Shown here: positions 49,553 through 58,768 of the stretch, piece by piece
Numbering within the stretch: the stretch's first letter is position 1
How the letters are laid out: each line of letters starts with the position of its first letter
Source of the DNA: Gordonia tangerina
GTDB taxonomy: Bacteria > Actinomycetota > Actinomycetes > Mycobacteriales > Mycobacteriaceae
Direction: 5' to 3'
Length of the DNA stretch: 64,000 bases
NCBI RefSeq assembly: GCF_021556435.1
Contig: NZ_JAKGCU010000004.1
Location: 62,001-126,000 of the forward strand
Notes under the pieces: generated by a model
What the model was told of the DNA's origin: nothing
The model's input: the letters and a program-made list of their open reading frames with translations, nothing else
The model's database searches: none
Program-made: the position numbers and the translations under genes

Positions 49553-50958
49553 TCCGTTTCCGGTAGTGGCAGTGACACAGTGATGGTCGCACCGCCGCCG
49601 GGGGTCTCGGTGACTCCGACGGTTCCGTGATGGGCCCGGACGATCTCACCGACGATCGACAGACCCAGTCCCACCCCGCCGACGCTACGCGTGCGGGTCG
49701 GGTCGAGCCGCACGAATCGCTCGAAGATGCGTGCGCGATCCGGCTCCGGAATTCCTGGACCGTCATCGGCCACCGACACTTCGGCCGTGGCACCGCAGAT
49801 CGCCATCGAGACATCGACGGACGTTCGGGCGTGACGGGCAGCGTTGTCGCTCAGATTGCGCAGAACCCGAGAGATCTGGCCCCGATCCCCGCGCAGACGT
49901 ACCGGGAGGACGGTGGCGGTGACCGTCAGGTCGGTGGTGAGGTCAAGCCGGGTGATCTCGTCGTTGACGAGGTCGTCGAGGTCGATATCGGCCAACTCGG
50001 GAGTCATCCCGAACTCATCGGCACGGGCGAGCAGCAGCATGTCGTCGATCAGATCACGCAATCGATGTGCCTCCGGCAGAAGCAGAGTCGACACCGTCGC
50101 GTGGTCGATCGGCTCGCCGGTTCGGCGTGCGAGTTCGAGCAGTCCCAGAATCGTAACCAGGGGGCTGCGCAACTCGTGTGACGAGTCGCCCACGAAGCGC
50201 ACCTGTTGTTCCCGGGCGAAGGCCAGCCGGTCCAACATCTCGTTCATGGTGGTGGCCAGGGTTGCGATCTCGTCCTCGGTGGCCGGCACGGGAATGTGCT
50301 GCGCGCGGCCCGAGCGCGAGATCGCCGCCACCTCTGCGCGGATGGACTCCACGGGCCGCAAAGCCCTGCCCACCAGATAATGGGTGGCGACGACGGATGC
50401 GGCGACGATGATCGGGAAAACCACGCACAGCACCGCGAACACCGTCCATACCGTGGCATGGATCGGACCTTCCGCGGCGCCGACCACAACGGTCACCGTT
50501 TCGTCGTCCGGGGTCGCGACGCCCTGCACCGTCACGCGATATTCGGGCTCATCATCGCCGTACGCGGCGTCGACGACGGTCTGACGCTGATCGGCCGCCA
50601 CCGGCCCCACGATGCCGCGGCTTTGCTGGTCACCCGAACTGGCGGCAACGACCCTGCCAGCCGGATCCAGAATCTGGACCAGGTCGATCGTGTCGGTGTG
50701 GACGAGCAGCGCCGGATCGATCCCACCCACACCGTCCGTGGCGGCCGAGTCGGCGATCTCGGTGGCACGCGAGGACGTCGCCGCATCCGCGGAGGAGGTG
50801 AGCGAGTGATACAGCACGAACAGCACCACACCGCCGGCGATGGCCAGAGCCAACGTCAGCATGCCTGCGCCGAACACGGTCAGCCGCGTGCGCACACTGG
50901 TGCGCCGCTGCCGCACACCACGACCCGACGGGTGACGTCGGCGCGACCGCTTGGGCAT
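49513..50958 (-). CDS. Sensor histidine kinase
   Basis: 481-residue transmembrane kinase. TM1 near 28-50, an extracellular sensor of about 115 residues, TM2 near 168-190, HAMP (about 190-245), HisKA with H261 (DSSHELRSPL), HATPase_c with NLSDNAARHA, DDGPGIP and GGVGLGLSI. The basic N-terminus (KRSRRRH) is cytoplasmic. ATG 50958 with GGGGG immediately before. It is the probable partner of the convergent OmpR-type regulator. Signal unknown; PAP2 is divergent on the other side. Confidence 0.92.
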   Translation of the reverse strand: MPKRSRRRHPSGRGVRQRRTSVRTRLTVFGAGMLTLALAIAGGVVLFVLYHSLTSSADAATSSRATEIADSAATDGVGGIDPALLVHTDTIDLVQILDPAGRVVAASSGDQQSRGIVGPVAADQRQTVVDAAYGDDEPEYRVTVQGVATPDDETVTVVVGAAEGPIHATVWTVFAVLCVVFPIIVAASVVATHYLVGRALRPVESIRAEVAAISRSGRAQHIPVPATEDEIATLATTMNEMLDRLAFAREQQVRFVGDSSHELRSPLVTILGLLELARRTGEPIDHATVSTLLLPEAHRLRDLIDDMLLLARADEFGMTPELADIDLDDLVNDEITRLDLTTDLTVTATVLPVRLRGDRGQISRVLRNLSDNAARHARTSVDVSMAICGATAEVSVADDGPGIPEPDRARIFERFVRLDPTRTRSVGGVGLGLSIVGEIVRAHHGTVGVTETPGGGATITVSLPLPETDQAVESPPSSASR

Positions 50959-51112
50959 CCCCCGAATGTACGTCGTCGCGACGCCTTCCCGAACGGCCCG
51001 CAGAGACCGGCAACGTCCGCGCCGGTGCGCACCCGCGCGGGCACCTGTCACTTTCAGCCGGCATTCAGCGGCGTACAGCAGTCCCACAGGTGCCTAGCCA
51101 CATGCTGGCCTC

Positions 51113-51802
51113 ATGAAGCGGTTCTCGGCCCTCATGATCGCGACCGTCCTACTGTTGCTCGTGTTGGCGTACGGAGTGGGCGTGATGACCCGACACCAGC
51201 CGTTGGAAGCGCTCGACGAGTCCACTCTCCAATTCGTGCTCGATCACCGGGACCCCACGCGCAGCGGCATCGTTGTCCTGGTCACCGCCCTGTTCGGACC
51301 CCTGTGGGTCGCGGTGATGACGATGACAGCAGCGGGAGTCGCATTCGTCGCCGACCGCACCGTGGTTCGTGCGCTGACCATCGTCGCCACCGTCAGCGCA
51401 GCAGGCGGGATCTGCGAGATCCTCAAAGTTGTCGTACACCGAGCGCGGCCACCGGCAATCGATCAGATCACCACGGTAGAGACCGTCAATTCCTACCCCT
51501 CGGGACATGTGACGGGCATAGCCGCCCTGCTCCTGGTGTTGGCCGTGATCATCACCCATACCACGCTCACGCGATCGATCGCGATCATCTCGGCCCTCGC
51601 GCTCACCGCGGTGGTTGCGGCGACTCGGCTGTACATGGCAGCGCACTGGCTCACCGACGTCTCCGCGGCGGTGGCGCTCGCCGGCGCAGCAGCGCTCACC
51701 GTACCGGTTGCGGTTCGCGGCGTCGTTCTCAGATTCCCCATTGCCGCAACAGGTACTGCGCGACATCGGCATCCAGCGCAAGGGCGGCACGAAAGCCGGT
51801 GA
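51113..51802 (+). CDS. PAP2-superfamily phosphatase
   Basis: 229-residue integral-membrane phosphatase with six helices. All three motif parts are present: KVVVHRARPP, SYPSGHVTG, and TRLYMAAHWLTDV (His-Asp pair). It may act on undecaprenyl pyrophosphate or another lipid phosphate at the outer face. ATG 51113. The last 74 bp overlap the opposite gene; the residues in this tail (after VVLRFPIAATG) are Arg/His-rich and outside the catalytic domain. Divergent from the histidine kinase. Confidence 0.87.
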   Translation: MKRFSALMIATVLLLLVLAYGVGVMTRHQPLEALDESTLQFVLDHRDPTRSGIVVLVTALFGPLWVAVMTMTAAGVAFVADRTVVRALTIVATVSAAGGICEILKVVVHRARPPAIDQITTVETVNSYPSGHVTGIAALLLVLAVIITHTTLTRSIAIISALALTAVVAATRLYMAAHWLTDVSAAVALAGAAALTVPVAVRGVVLRFPIAATGTARHRHPAQGRHESR

Positions 51803-52757
51803 GCAGATCCATCGACAGCGTCGGCTCGGCTTCCAGCAGCGGAACGGCCATGTCGTACAAAGCGATCTGCTCGTGCACGGCATCGGCCTCGACGTGTTCG
51901 TCGAAGAATGCAGTCGCGGCATCGCCGTAACCCAGTCGTCGAAGACCTTGTGCGTTGCGTTTGTTCGGGATCGACGAGGTGCACTCGAGTGCCAGCAGGT
52001 GGCCGACGACCGCCGCCCGCAGTTCACGCCGTGAAGCGAACAATGTCAACGCATTCGACCATGCCAGGGTGATGGCCGGCAGCCCGCTGGCGTAGAGGGC
52101 GTAGTCGGTGGTCAACCCGAGTGCCTGCATTGTCCGAGCGAACAGCGTCGAGTGCATCCACTCGTGACGTCCGCCGCCGTACTCGTCGCTTTGGATCTCC
52201 ACCAGGGCGGCCTTGGCGCGGCCGGTCAACCGCGGGATGGCGGTGGTGTGCGGATCGGCTTCACGCAGGTGGTAGAGCGACCGATGCCGGAGCAGGTCCT
52301 GGTAGTGTTCGACGGTCCCGTTCGTCGCAAGGTGCACCGACAGCGGTGGTGAGTCCACGGCGGCGAGCTCGGCGCGCACTCGATCAGGCAGCTCGGCGGC
52401 GGTACACGCCACGATCGGACCTGTCCGATCCCGGATCGCGGCCTCGAGTGCACCACCCAACCGCCACCGCAGATCGGCCACCGCGGGATGTTCGTTCCAA
52501 CGGTCGTCGACACCGGCCAGTCCGCGACCGTCTAGCTCGGCCAGCAAGAACCATGTGCGCTGTGCGTCGAGGTTGTCGAGAAGCGTTGCATCGTGAGGGA
52601 GCGTCAACAGCGCCTGATCGCCGACCGCCAGGTCGCGGCGTGGGTCGTGTGGGTTGCCGTCGAGCAGTTCGGCCAGGGCCCGACCGAGGTCACCGCACGG
52701 CTCGACCATCGGGCAGCGCCCGGCCCCAACGGTTTCCGTGGTCACGTCGCCATCCAC
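51729..52757 (-). CDS. Iron-containing redox enzyme, haem-oxygenase-like diiron (HDO) type
   Basis: 342-residue protein of the 'iron-containing redox enzyme' family in the haem-oxygenase-like diiron superfamily. Likely metal-ligand helices: EHYQDLLRHRSLYHLREADPH (H163, E166), EIQSDEYGGGRHEWMH (E187, D191, H198) and FFDEHVEADAVHEQ (E287, H288, D292, H295). HDO enzymes perform N-oxygenation, desaturation or C-C cleavage. GTG 52757 is used; GTG 52745 and ATG 52709 are in-frame options. It is divergent from a CDGSH iron-sulfur gene and lies beside a non-ribosomal peptide synthetase, so it may be either a housekeeping redox protein or a tailoring enzyme. Confidence 0.8.
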   Translation of the reverse strand: MDGDVTTETVGAGRCPMVEPCGDLGRALAELLDGNPHDPRRDLAVGDQALLTLPHDATLLDNLDAQRTWFLLAELDGRGLAGVDDRWNEHPAVADLRWRLGGALEAAIRDRTGPIVACTAAELPDRVRAELAAVDSPPLSVHLATNGTVEHYQDLLRHRSLYHLREADPHTTAIPRLTGRAKAALVEIQSDEYGGGRHEWMHSTLFARTMQALGLTTDYALYASGLPAITLAWSNALTLFASRRELRAAVVGHLLALECTSSIPNKRNAQGLRRLGYGDAATAFFDEHVEADAVHEQIALYDMAVPLLEAEPTLSMDLLTGFRAALALDADVAQYLLRQWGI

Positions 52758-52834
52758 CCACGTTCGGCCACCGGTCGGCGGCTGCGTTCGTCAACTCGCT
52801 CGCGTCCGGCCGCCTCGTGGCGCACCATGGTGAT

Positions 52835-53071
52835 ATGGATTCCGCTCAGTTCGAGAACCCGCGCAGTGCGCGTCGCGCCCCCGCGCGCATCACGGTCACC
52901 CCCGGTGGCCCCCTGGTGGTGCGTGGCGACGTCGAGATCGTCGACACCCTGGGCGATCCGGTGCCGCGGCGCCGCGCCACGGTGGCCCTGTGCCGGTGTG
53001 GCCGGTCGGCGATCCAGCCGTACTGCGACGGGAGTCACGCGGTTGGTCGTTCCCCCATCCGCGGCGAGTGA
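52835..53071 (+). CDS. CDGSH-type iron-sulfur protein
   Basis: 78-residue protein with the complete CDGSH [2Fe-2S] motif near the C-terminus: C53-R-C55, P62-Y-C64-D-G-S-H68 (3 Cys, 1 His). It is a single-motif bacterial form. The N-terminal part PGGPLVVRGDVEIVDTLGDP is a typical beta-strand leader of this family. ATG 52835. It is divergent from the HDO-type gene (77 bp apart), which suggests a joint redox function. A redox or Fe-S transfer role is expected. Confidence 0.85.
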   Translation: MDSAQFENPRSARRAPARITVTPGGPLVVRGDVEIVDTLGDPVPRRRATVALCRCGRSAIQPYCDGSHAVGRSPIRGE

Positions 53072-53091
53072 GTGGCGTCGAGGCTGCCGGG

Positions 53092-56000
53092 TCACATCGA
53101 CTCCACGCGCTGCACGATGCGTGTCGACACCGCGTCGATCTCGCAGTGGCCGAATGCTTCTGCGCTGCCTGTCATCCGCACGACGAGACCGCCATCACGG
53201 GTCGGTGAGCCTTCCACCTGCAGCAGCCACCGTGTGTGCGAGGGCGGGAACACGTGGAGTCGACCGGGGTAGGCGGCAGTATCGATCGCCGGTGTCCACC
53301 CGATGAGCAGCGGCACCGCGAACAGGTGGCCGTCCACCGCCGGACGCCCGAGAGCGCACAGCACGTCCTCCATGGGCTGCGTGGTCGCGTCGATACATGC
53401 TCGGGCGACCTCGGTGGCACACCGATGATCGGCATCGGCGTCGAGCGGGATCAGCGCGCTGAGGACGAAATCGCCGACGACGTCCTCGGAGCCGGCCGGC
53501 CGTCGGGAGATCGGGGTTGCCGACATGATGTGTCGATCGCTGGTGACATCGGCCAGCGCCGCCGCGACGACGCCCCGGAACGCCTCGAACGGTGTCATGC
53601 CCCGGGCGGCGGCGTCCTCAAGAAAACGCTCGTAGAATCGCACACCGATCACGGTCCTGGCGCGAACTGCCGCGGCGATCGGCAGGTGGGCGGGCGTGAT
53701 GCCGGCCAGCGTCCACGCCGCATCCGGTGCGGCAGAGACGATGTCGGCGTGGCGAGGGTCTCCACTCGACTCGGTCGGACAGTGCCACGGCCCGGTCGGC
53801 GCCGGCGGCAGGCGCCGACCCTGCATCAGCGCGGTCGCCTCAGCAGCCACGATCGCCAGCGACTGCCCGTCGACAGCGATGTGGTGCGCGACGATGACCA
53901 CCGCCGTCACGGTGCCGGCGGGGCCGGTGACCATCGCGACAGCGACCGGAGGAGCGGTTCGCACGTCGAGCTTTACCGAGAGTTCCGCAGCGATCAGCTC
54001 CAGATCGGTGCGTCCGGGCGTCGCCGGCGACTCGGTCACCGACAGCACCGCGTCCACCGAGATGTGCGATTCGGTGTGCACGACCGGACCGTCGGCGGTG
54101 TCGGGAAAGCTGGAGCGCAACAACGGGTGTCGGTCCAGCAGTGTCTGCACCGCAGAACGCACGTCGGCCGGCTCGGCCGCGGCTGCAGACTCGGGTACCC
54201 ACGCGATGCGGATGAGTTGCGCGGCCCGATCACCGGGTTCGCGGGACACGGTGCGCTCGGCGGCAGACAGAGAACGCTCGCACTGCCGCTCGCTCGGCGA
54301 GGGCGACGGTCGCGAGGGCTGCCGGGGTGTGTCCGACATCCGGGCGGCGACCTCGGCCAGAGCGGGTGCGGTGAGCAGGTCGTTGGCGGTGACCTCGGGA
54401 TATCCGGCGGCGGCGAGTACCCGGGCGGCCCGTATCACCGCCAGCGAGTCGCCACCGTTGTCGAGGAAGCTGCGATCGAGATCGATCGACGTCACGCCGA
54501 CCGCGTCAACGACGGCCTCGAGCACCAGCTCTTCTCGTACCTCCCGGGGCCGACGAAGCGCCGGCTGTTCGGGCAGGTGGTGCGCATCGAGCGCCCGCCG
54601 GTCGAGCTTGCCGTTGCCGGTTCGGGGCAGCTCGTCGAGACTGACGATCCACGACGGGATCATGTAGGTCGGCAGACTCCGCGCGAGATGGCTGCGCAGA
54701 TCGCCGGCATCCGGTGACGTACCGGGTGATTCGGGTACCACGAAGGAGATCAGCGCCTTTCGGCCGGAGGGCAGTTCACGCAGGACTGTGGCGCTGTGCC
54801 GCACTGCGTCGGCCATGCTCAGCGCGGCATCGATCTCGCCGAGTTCGATGCGCAGTCCGCGCAGCTTCACCTGGTGATCTCGGCGCCCCAGGATGTGTAC
54901 CTCCCCGTCGTCGGTCCACGTGGCGAGATCACCGGTTCGGTACATCACCGGGTCGTCGGCGAACGTGCACGCCTCGAAGACGGCGGCGGTCTGTTCTGGG
55001 TCGTCGAGGTACCCGTCAGCCACCTGGGGACCCGAGCAGTGCAGGGTACCGAGCGCGCCCGGTGGTTGGGGCCGTCCTCGGCGGTCGAGAATCGCTTCGG
55101 TCACCCCGACCATCGGTGGTCCGACCGTCACCGGTCGGCCCGGAACGAGCTCGCCGGAGAAGTTGATGCTGCACCGGGTTTCGGTGGGCCCGTACGCATT
55201 GCGCATCCTCACGCGGTCGCCCCAGGTTGCCACCAGCCGGGCCGGGATGGCTTCGCCACCGAGCACCACGTGCTGAAGTCGGTCGGCGACACCGACGGGC
55301 AGGGTGTCGAGTACCGACGGCGTCACGATGATGTGGGTGACGTCGCGCTCGTCGATCACAGCGGCGAGCGCGTCACCGCCGTGCGCCGTCGTCGGTGCGA
55401 CGACCAGGGCAGCGCCGGTGGCCACCGAAGACAGCATCTCGACGATTCCGGTGTCGAAGGTGGGCGCGGATGCGTGCAGCATCCGGGATTCCGGTGTGAG
55501 CGCATATGACCGCCGGATCTCTGCCACCAGCGCAGGAATTCCGCGATGTGGCATGTCCACACCCTTCGGCTGACCCGTCGATCCGGAGGTGAACAGTAGG
55601 TATGCGCGGTCGTCGGCACCGCGGTCGATCCCGGGGGGTTGCCATGCGGGTTCGTCGGTGGTGTCCGATGTGGACTCGTCGATGCCGGTGATGTCGAGTT
55701 CCACCCAACGCACCGGCGGCGGACCCGGTCGGCCCGGGGCGCACAAACCCACTCGGACATTGGTGCGCGCCAGAATTTCCCGCGTCCGGCTTGCGGGCGC
55801 GAATGGATCATTGACGGGCACCCACACTGCGCCGGCCCGGACCACCGACCAGAACGCCACGACCGACGTCGCCGACCGGTCGACGCACACCGCCACCGCG
55901 TCCCCCGGTCCCACCCCCTCGCTGATGAGCGCCCGGGCACCACGATCGGCGGCGGCCACGAGGTCGCCTCGAGTGAGTACGACATCACCGTCAAGGATCG

Positions 56001-57384
56001 CCGGCTCCGCCGGACGGTGCGCGCGAAGGTGCTCGAGCATTCCCGCGGTCGGGACGAACGGTGGCGCCGGCGGCCCACTGCGGCAACGGAAACGGCCCCA
56101 CTCGCCGGGCAGGAAGATCGACCTGTCCGACACCGGCTCGTGCCCGTCGATCTCGTCCAGCGTCGCAGCCAGGTGTCCGTCGAATCGGGCAGCCAACGTC
56201 GCCAACCCATCCGAGTCGACCCGCTCGGACGGCGCCTCCCAGGTGATCGCCCGCAGTCCGTCGTGATCGGCCGGGTGCAGGGTGACCGCCACATCGCCGA
56301 CCGGTCCGGTCCGCAGCACCTCGATCTGCCAGTGCACCCCGTCCACGGTGGGCCGGCTCACCGCAGGTAGGAGGTTGACCACCGCACCGAAGTCGGTGAT
56401 GTCCTCGCGCGCACGCATCATCTCTTCACGCCGGAACAGCTGGTGGCGCAGGCTTCCCACCACGGTGGTGGCGACCTGCGTGACGGCACTACGCACTGGC
56501 CTATCGCCGATCCCGTTGAGGGACAGTGGAATCACGTTCGACAGGGGTGCGACAGTCCGCTTGCGCACACCTGATGTGCGGGCCGCGACCGGCAGCGACA
56601 ATCCGACGTCGGGAGTGTCGAGCATCCGCGCGCAGAAGGTCGCGAAGGCGGCCACTGTCTCGGTGGATGTCGGCGACCGTTCGCCCGTCACCTGCCTCGT
56701 GACGCGGGTGATGGCGGAGGTCGGGACGGTCGGCGCGCCGGCGAGAAACGATGATTCGTGGCGGGCCAGAGTGTCTGCCCAGTACGACGCGTCGGTATCG
56801 TGCCGATCAGACTGTTGGTAGCGCGCGTCAGCGCGGTCGATGTCTGCGTCGCTCGGTACGCGTAGATCGCCGGCACACGCGGTTCCGCCGTACACATCGG
56901 CGATGTGTCCCATCACCCGCCAGGCGCCGGCACCGTCGGTCAGCACATGGTGGACGCGTACCACCCAGTGATGCAGTTGCGGGTGCATGGTGTGCAATTC
57001 GCTGCGCCACAACGGTGTGGTGAGATCGGCGCCGTCGAGCGCATCGATGAACTCGTCGGCGCGCAGAGCGCCGGCGGTCACCGGGTCGGGCTCGCCAGAG
57101 AGATCCACGAGTTCCACCACGGCCCGCCCGGAGCCTGCCGGCCGCAGCGGCTGCGCGCAGTCGGGGTCCGCGGGAGACAGTTCGGGCGGGATGTGCACGT
57201 CGTGCCAACCGATGTGGTCGAGCACGTCCCGGGTCGACCGGATGAGGCGACGGGTGTCGAGGGGTCCGACGAGGGTCACGCGGAAGGCGACCACATGCGA
57301 GACCTGGGGCCGAAACAGTTGCGCCAACCAGAGCGCTCGTCGGGCGACCGTCACCGGTGCACCGGCCCTGTCGCCGAGATGCAC
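53092..57384 (-). CDS. Non-ribosomal peptide synthetase, C-A-T-C, no thioesterase
   Basis: 1430-residue NRPS. Condensation domain 1 (about 10-420): VHHVLTDGAG, H145/H146/D150. Adenylation domain (about 440-935): TSGSTGQPKG (599-608), YGPTET (731-736), the A8 region GRRDHQVKLRGLRIELGE and the A10 lysine K926 (TGNGKLDRR). Carrier domain: DNGGDSLAV, phosphopantetheine Ser980. Condensation domain 2 (about 1060-1425): AHHIAVDGQS, H1167/H1168/D1172. No epimerase, thioesterase or reductase follows. By eye against GrsA the specificity line reads D-T-V-L-R-A-P-A-I-K, which I cannot assign. GTG 57384. No MbtH partner seen. A Pro/Ser linker (1018-1035) lies between T and C2. Confidence 0.9.
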   Translation of the reverse strand: MHLGDRAGAPVTVARRALWLAQLFRPQVSHVVAFRVTLVGPLDTRRLIRSTRDVLDHIGWHDVHIPPELSPADPDCAQPLRPAGSGRAVVELVDLSGEPDPVTAGALRADEFIDALDGADLTTPLWRSELHTMHPQLHHWVVRVHHVLTDGAGAWRVMGHIADVYGGTACAGDLRVPSDADIDRADARYQQSDRHDTDASYWADTLARHESSFLAGAPTVPTSAITRVTRQVTGERSPTSTETVAAFATFCARMLDTPDVGLSLPVAARTSGVRKRTVAPLSNVIPLSLNGIGDRPVRSAVTQVATTVVGSLRHQLFRREEMMRAREDITDFGAVVNLLPAVSRPTVDGVHWQIEVLRTGPVGDVAVTLHPADHDGLRAITWEAPSERVDSDGLATLAARFDGHLAATLDEIDGHEPVSDRSIFLPGEWGRFRCRSGPPAPPFVPTAGMLEHLRAHRPAEPAILDGDVVLTRGDLVAAADRGARALISEGVGPGDAVAVCVDRSATSVVAFWSVVRAGAVWVPVNDPFAPASRTREILARTNVRVGLCAPGRPGPPPVRWVELDITGIDESTSDTTDEPAWQPPGIDRGADDRAYLLFTSGSTGQPKGVDMPHRGIPALVAEIRRSYALTPESRMLHASAPTFDTGIVEMLSSVATGAALVVAPTTAHGGDALAAVIDERDVTHIIVTPSVLDTLPVGVADRLQHVVLGGEAIPARLVATWGDRVRMRNAYGPTETRCSINFSGELVPGRPVTVGPPMVGVTEAILDRRGRPQPPGALGTLHCSGPQVADGYLDDPEQTAAVFEACTFADDPVMYRTGDLATWTDDGEVHILGRRDHQVKLRGLRIELGEIDAALSMADAVRHSATVLRELPSGRKALISFVVPESPGTSPDAGDLRSHLARSLPTYMIPSWIVSLDELPRTGNGKLDRRALDAHHLPEQPALRRPREVREELVLEAVVDAVGVTSIDLDRSFLDNGGDSLAVIRAARVLAAAGYPEVTANDLLTAPALAEVAARMSDTPRQPSRPSPSPSERQCERSLSAAERTVSREPGDRAAQLIRIAWVPESAAAAEPADVRSAVQTLLDRHPLLRSSFPDTADGPVVHTESHISVDAVLSVTESPATPGRTDLELIAAELSVKLDVRTAPPVAVAMVTGPAGTVTAVVIVAHHIAVDGQSLAIVAAEATALMQGRRLPPAPTGPWHCPTESSGDPRHADIVSAAPDAAWTLAGITPAHLPIAAAVRARTVIGVRFYERFLEDAAARGMTPFEAFRGVVAAALADVTSDRHIMSATPISRRPAGSEDVVGDFVLSALIPLDADADHRCATEVARACIDATTQPMEDVLCALGRPAVDGHLFAVPLLIGWTPAIDTAAYPGRLHVFPPSHTRWLLQVEGSPTRDGGLVVRMTGSAEAFGHCEIDAVSTRIVQRVESM

Positions 57385-57563
57385 GCTCGATGAGACGTTC
57401 CGATGGCCGCGAGGTCATTGCCGATTGTGTGTACCACCTGTCGTCGGGTTACGACCCGACAGGACTTCGGCGACCGTCCGGTCGCCGCGATTCCCGCCGC
57501 CCCAGTGAGTACTCATACCGCCAACCTATGGTGCAGAAGTTGAAAGGATGCTGAACCCGCGGG

Positions 57564-58658
57564 TCAGGCCCCGAGCGCCCGCGCGAACATCGGCCAGGAC
57601 TGGTGCATCTGGTCCTGCCAGTATCCCCAGGAGTGCGTACCGGCGGCCGGGAAACGCACGGTCGCCGGTACGCGTAGTGCCGCCAGCCGACCGGCCAGGG
57701 TCTGCGTGCAGTATCGCGACACCGCCTCGGAAACACCGCCGACGGCCACCTGGTCGGCCAGTGCCCCGACGTTCCCACCGATCCTGCGGTCGCTCAGCGT
57801 GTCATGCGCGCCGGGTAGACCGGTCGCGGCGCTGATCCAGAGTGCGGGTGTGCGATTGCGCAGCTTGTAGGCGTTCACCACCGGGTCCTGTGCGGTCCAT
57901 TGCGGGTCTCCCGGCGGACCGTACATGTTGCTCGCGTCGGCACCGCCCGGGAAGAACGCGACGGACCGAAGTGCGAGCTGCCCCTGGGGAGAAGCGGTGT
58001 CCGCACACCCGGAGTACGCACCGACAGCGCGGTACATTCCGGGATGGTTCTCGGCGATCCGGATCACCGCGGTCCCCGACATCGAGATCCCTGCGATCCC
58101 CCGCGACCGAGCGGGCCCAGTGACGCCGCCGTGTGCGCGTTCGAACGCCCGGGGCAACTCGGAGGTCAGGAAGGTCTCCCACCGCAACGGCCGATTCGTG
58201 GTGACCCCGAAGCGGAAGTTCGCAGCCGGATCGACACGCCGCCAGTCCGCGTAGTAACTCGCGGCGCCGCCGATCGGGGTGACGGTCCAGACGTTCTTGG
58301 GGGCGTAGAAGGCGTTGGCGTCGGTGGCGTGCGTCCAGTCGTCGTCCTTCTCGCCGCCGGTCGATCCGCTCAGCAGATACATCACCGGCGCACCCGGATT
58401 GTTGTTGGCCGGCGACTGCACCAGCACCGGGACCTGGGTGTGCATCGACGGCGACCACACCGAGGCCACAAAGTTGCGTGGCGACGTCCGCGTCTCTCGG
58501 TAAGGCGCGGCCGAGGTGGCGTGTGCGTACCGAACACCGTCCAGGGTGTCCCCGCGTGCCGGGGTGTGACCTGCGACGACCGCGGTTCCGATGACAGCGG
58601 ACAGCGCCAGCAACATGGCCGCGGCACTGCGGGTCACGACTCGAATCGACTGTGGCAT
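57564..58658 (-). CDS. Antigen 85-type mycolyltransferase/esterase
   Basis: 364-residue secreted alpha/beta hydrolase. The signal peptide covers about residues 1-36 (AAAMLLALSAVIGTAVVAG). Nucleophile S194 lies in GISMSGTAV (Ag85 GLSMAGSSA) and the catalytic histidine in AGTHSWGYW, a hallmark of the FbpA-C/Cmt family that moves mycolic acids onto trehalose and arabinogalactan. Divergences from Ag85 suggest a paralogous trehalose mycolyltransferase or esterase. ATG 58658. Upstream of the NRPS gene on the same strand with a 179-bp gap, so co-transcription is unclear. Confidence 0.88.
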   Translation of the reverse strand: MPQSIRVVTRSAAAMLLALSAVIGTAVVAGHTPARGDTLDGVRYAHATSAAPYRETRTSPRNFVASVWSPSMHTQVPVLVQSPANNNPGAPVMYLLSGSTGGEKDDDWTHATDANAFYAPKNVWTVTPIGGAASYYADWRRVDPAANFRFGVTTNRPLRWETFLTSELPRAFERAHGGVTGPARSRGIAGISMSGTAVIRIAENHPGMYRAVGAYSGCADTASPQGQLALRSVAFFPGGADASNMYGPPGDPQWTAQDPVVNAYKLRNRTPALWISAATGLPGAHDTLSDRRIGGNVGALADQVAVGGVSEAVSRYCTQTLAGRLAALRVPATVRFPAAGTHSWGYWQDQMHQSWPMFARALGA

Positions 58659-58768
58659 GGGGCCCTTTCGGGTCGCGGAGTGCCCGGGATCGGCCGCCGG
58701 ACAATGCCATAGTAGGCACAGGGCCGGTGTTACCCGGAGCGCATTGGGTCAAACGTCCAGGAGGTGAC

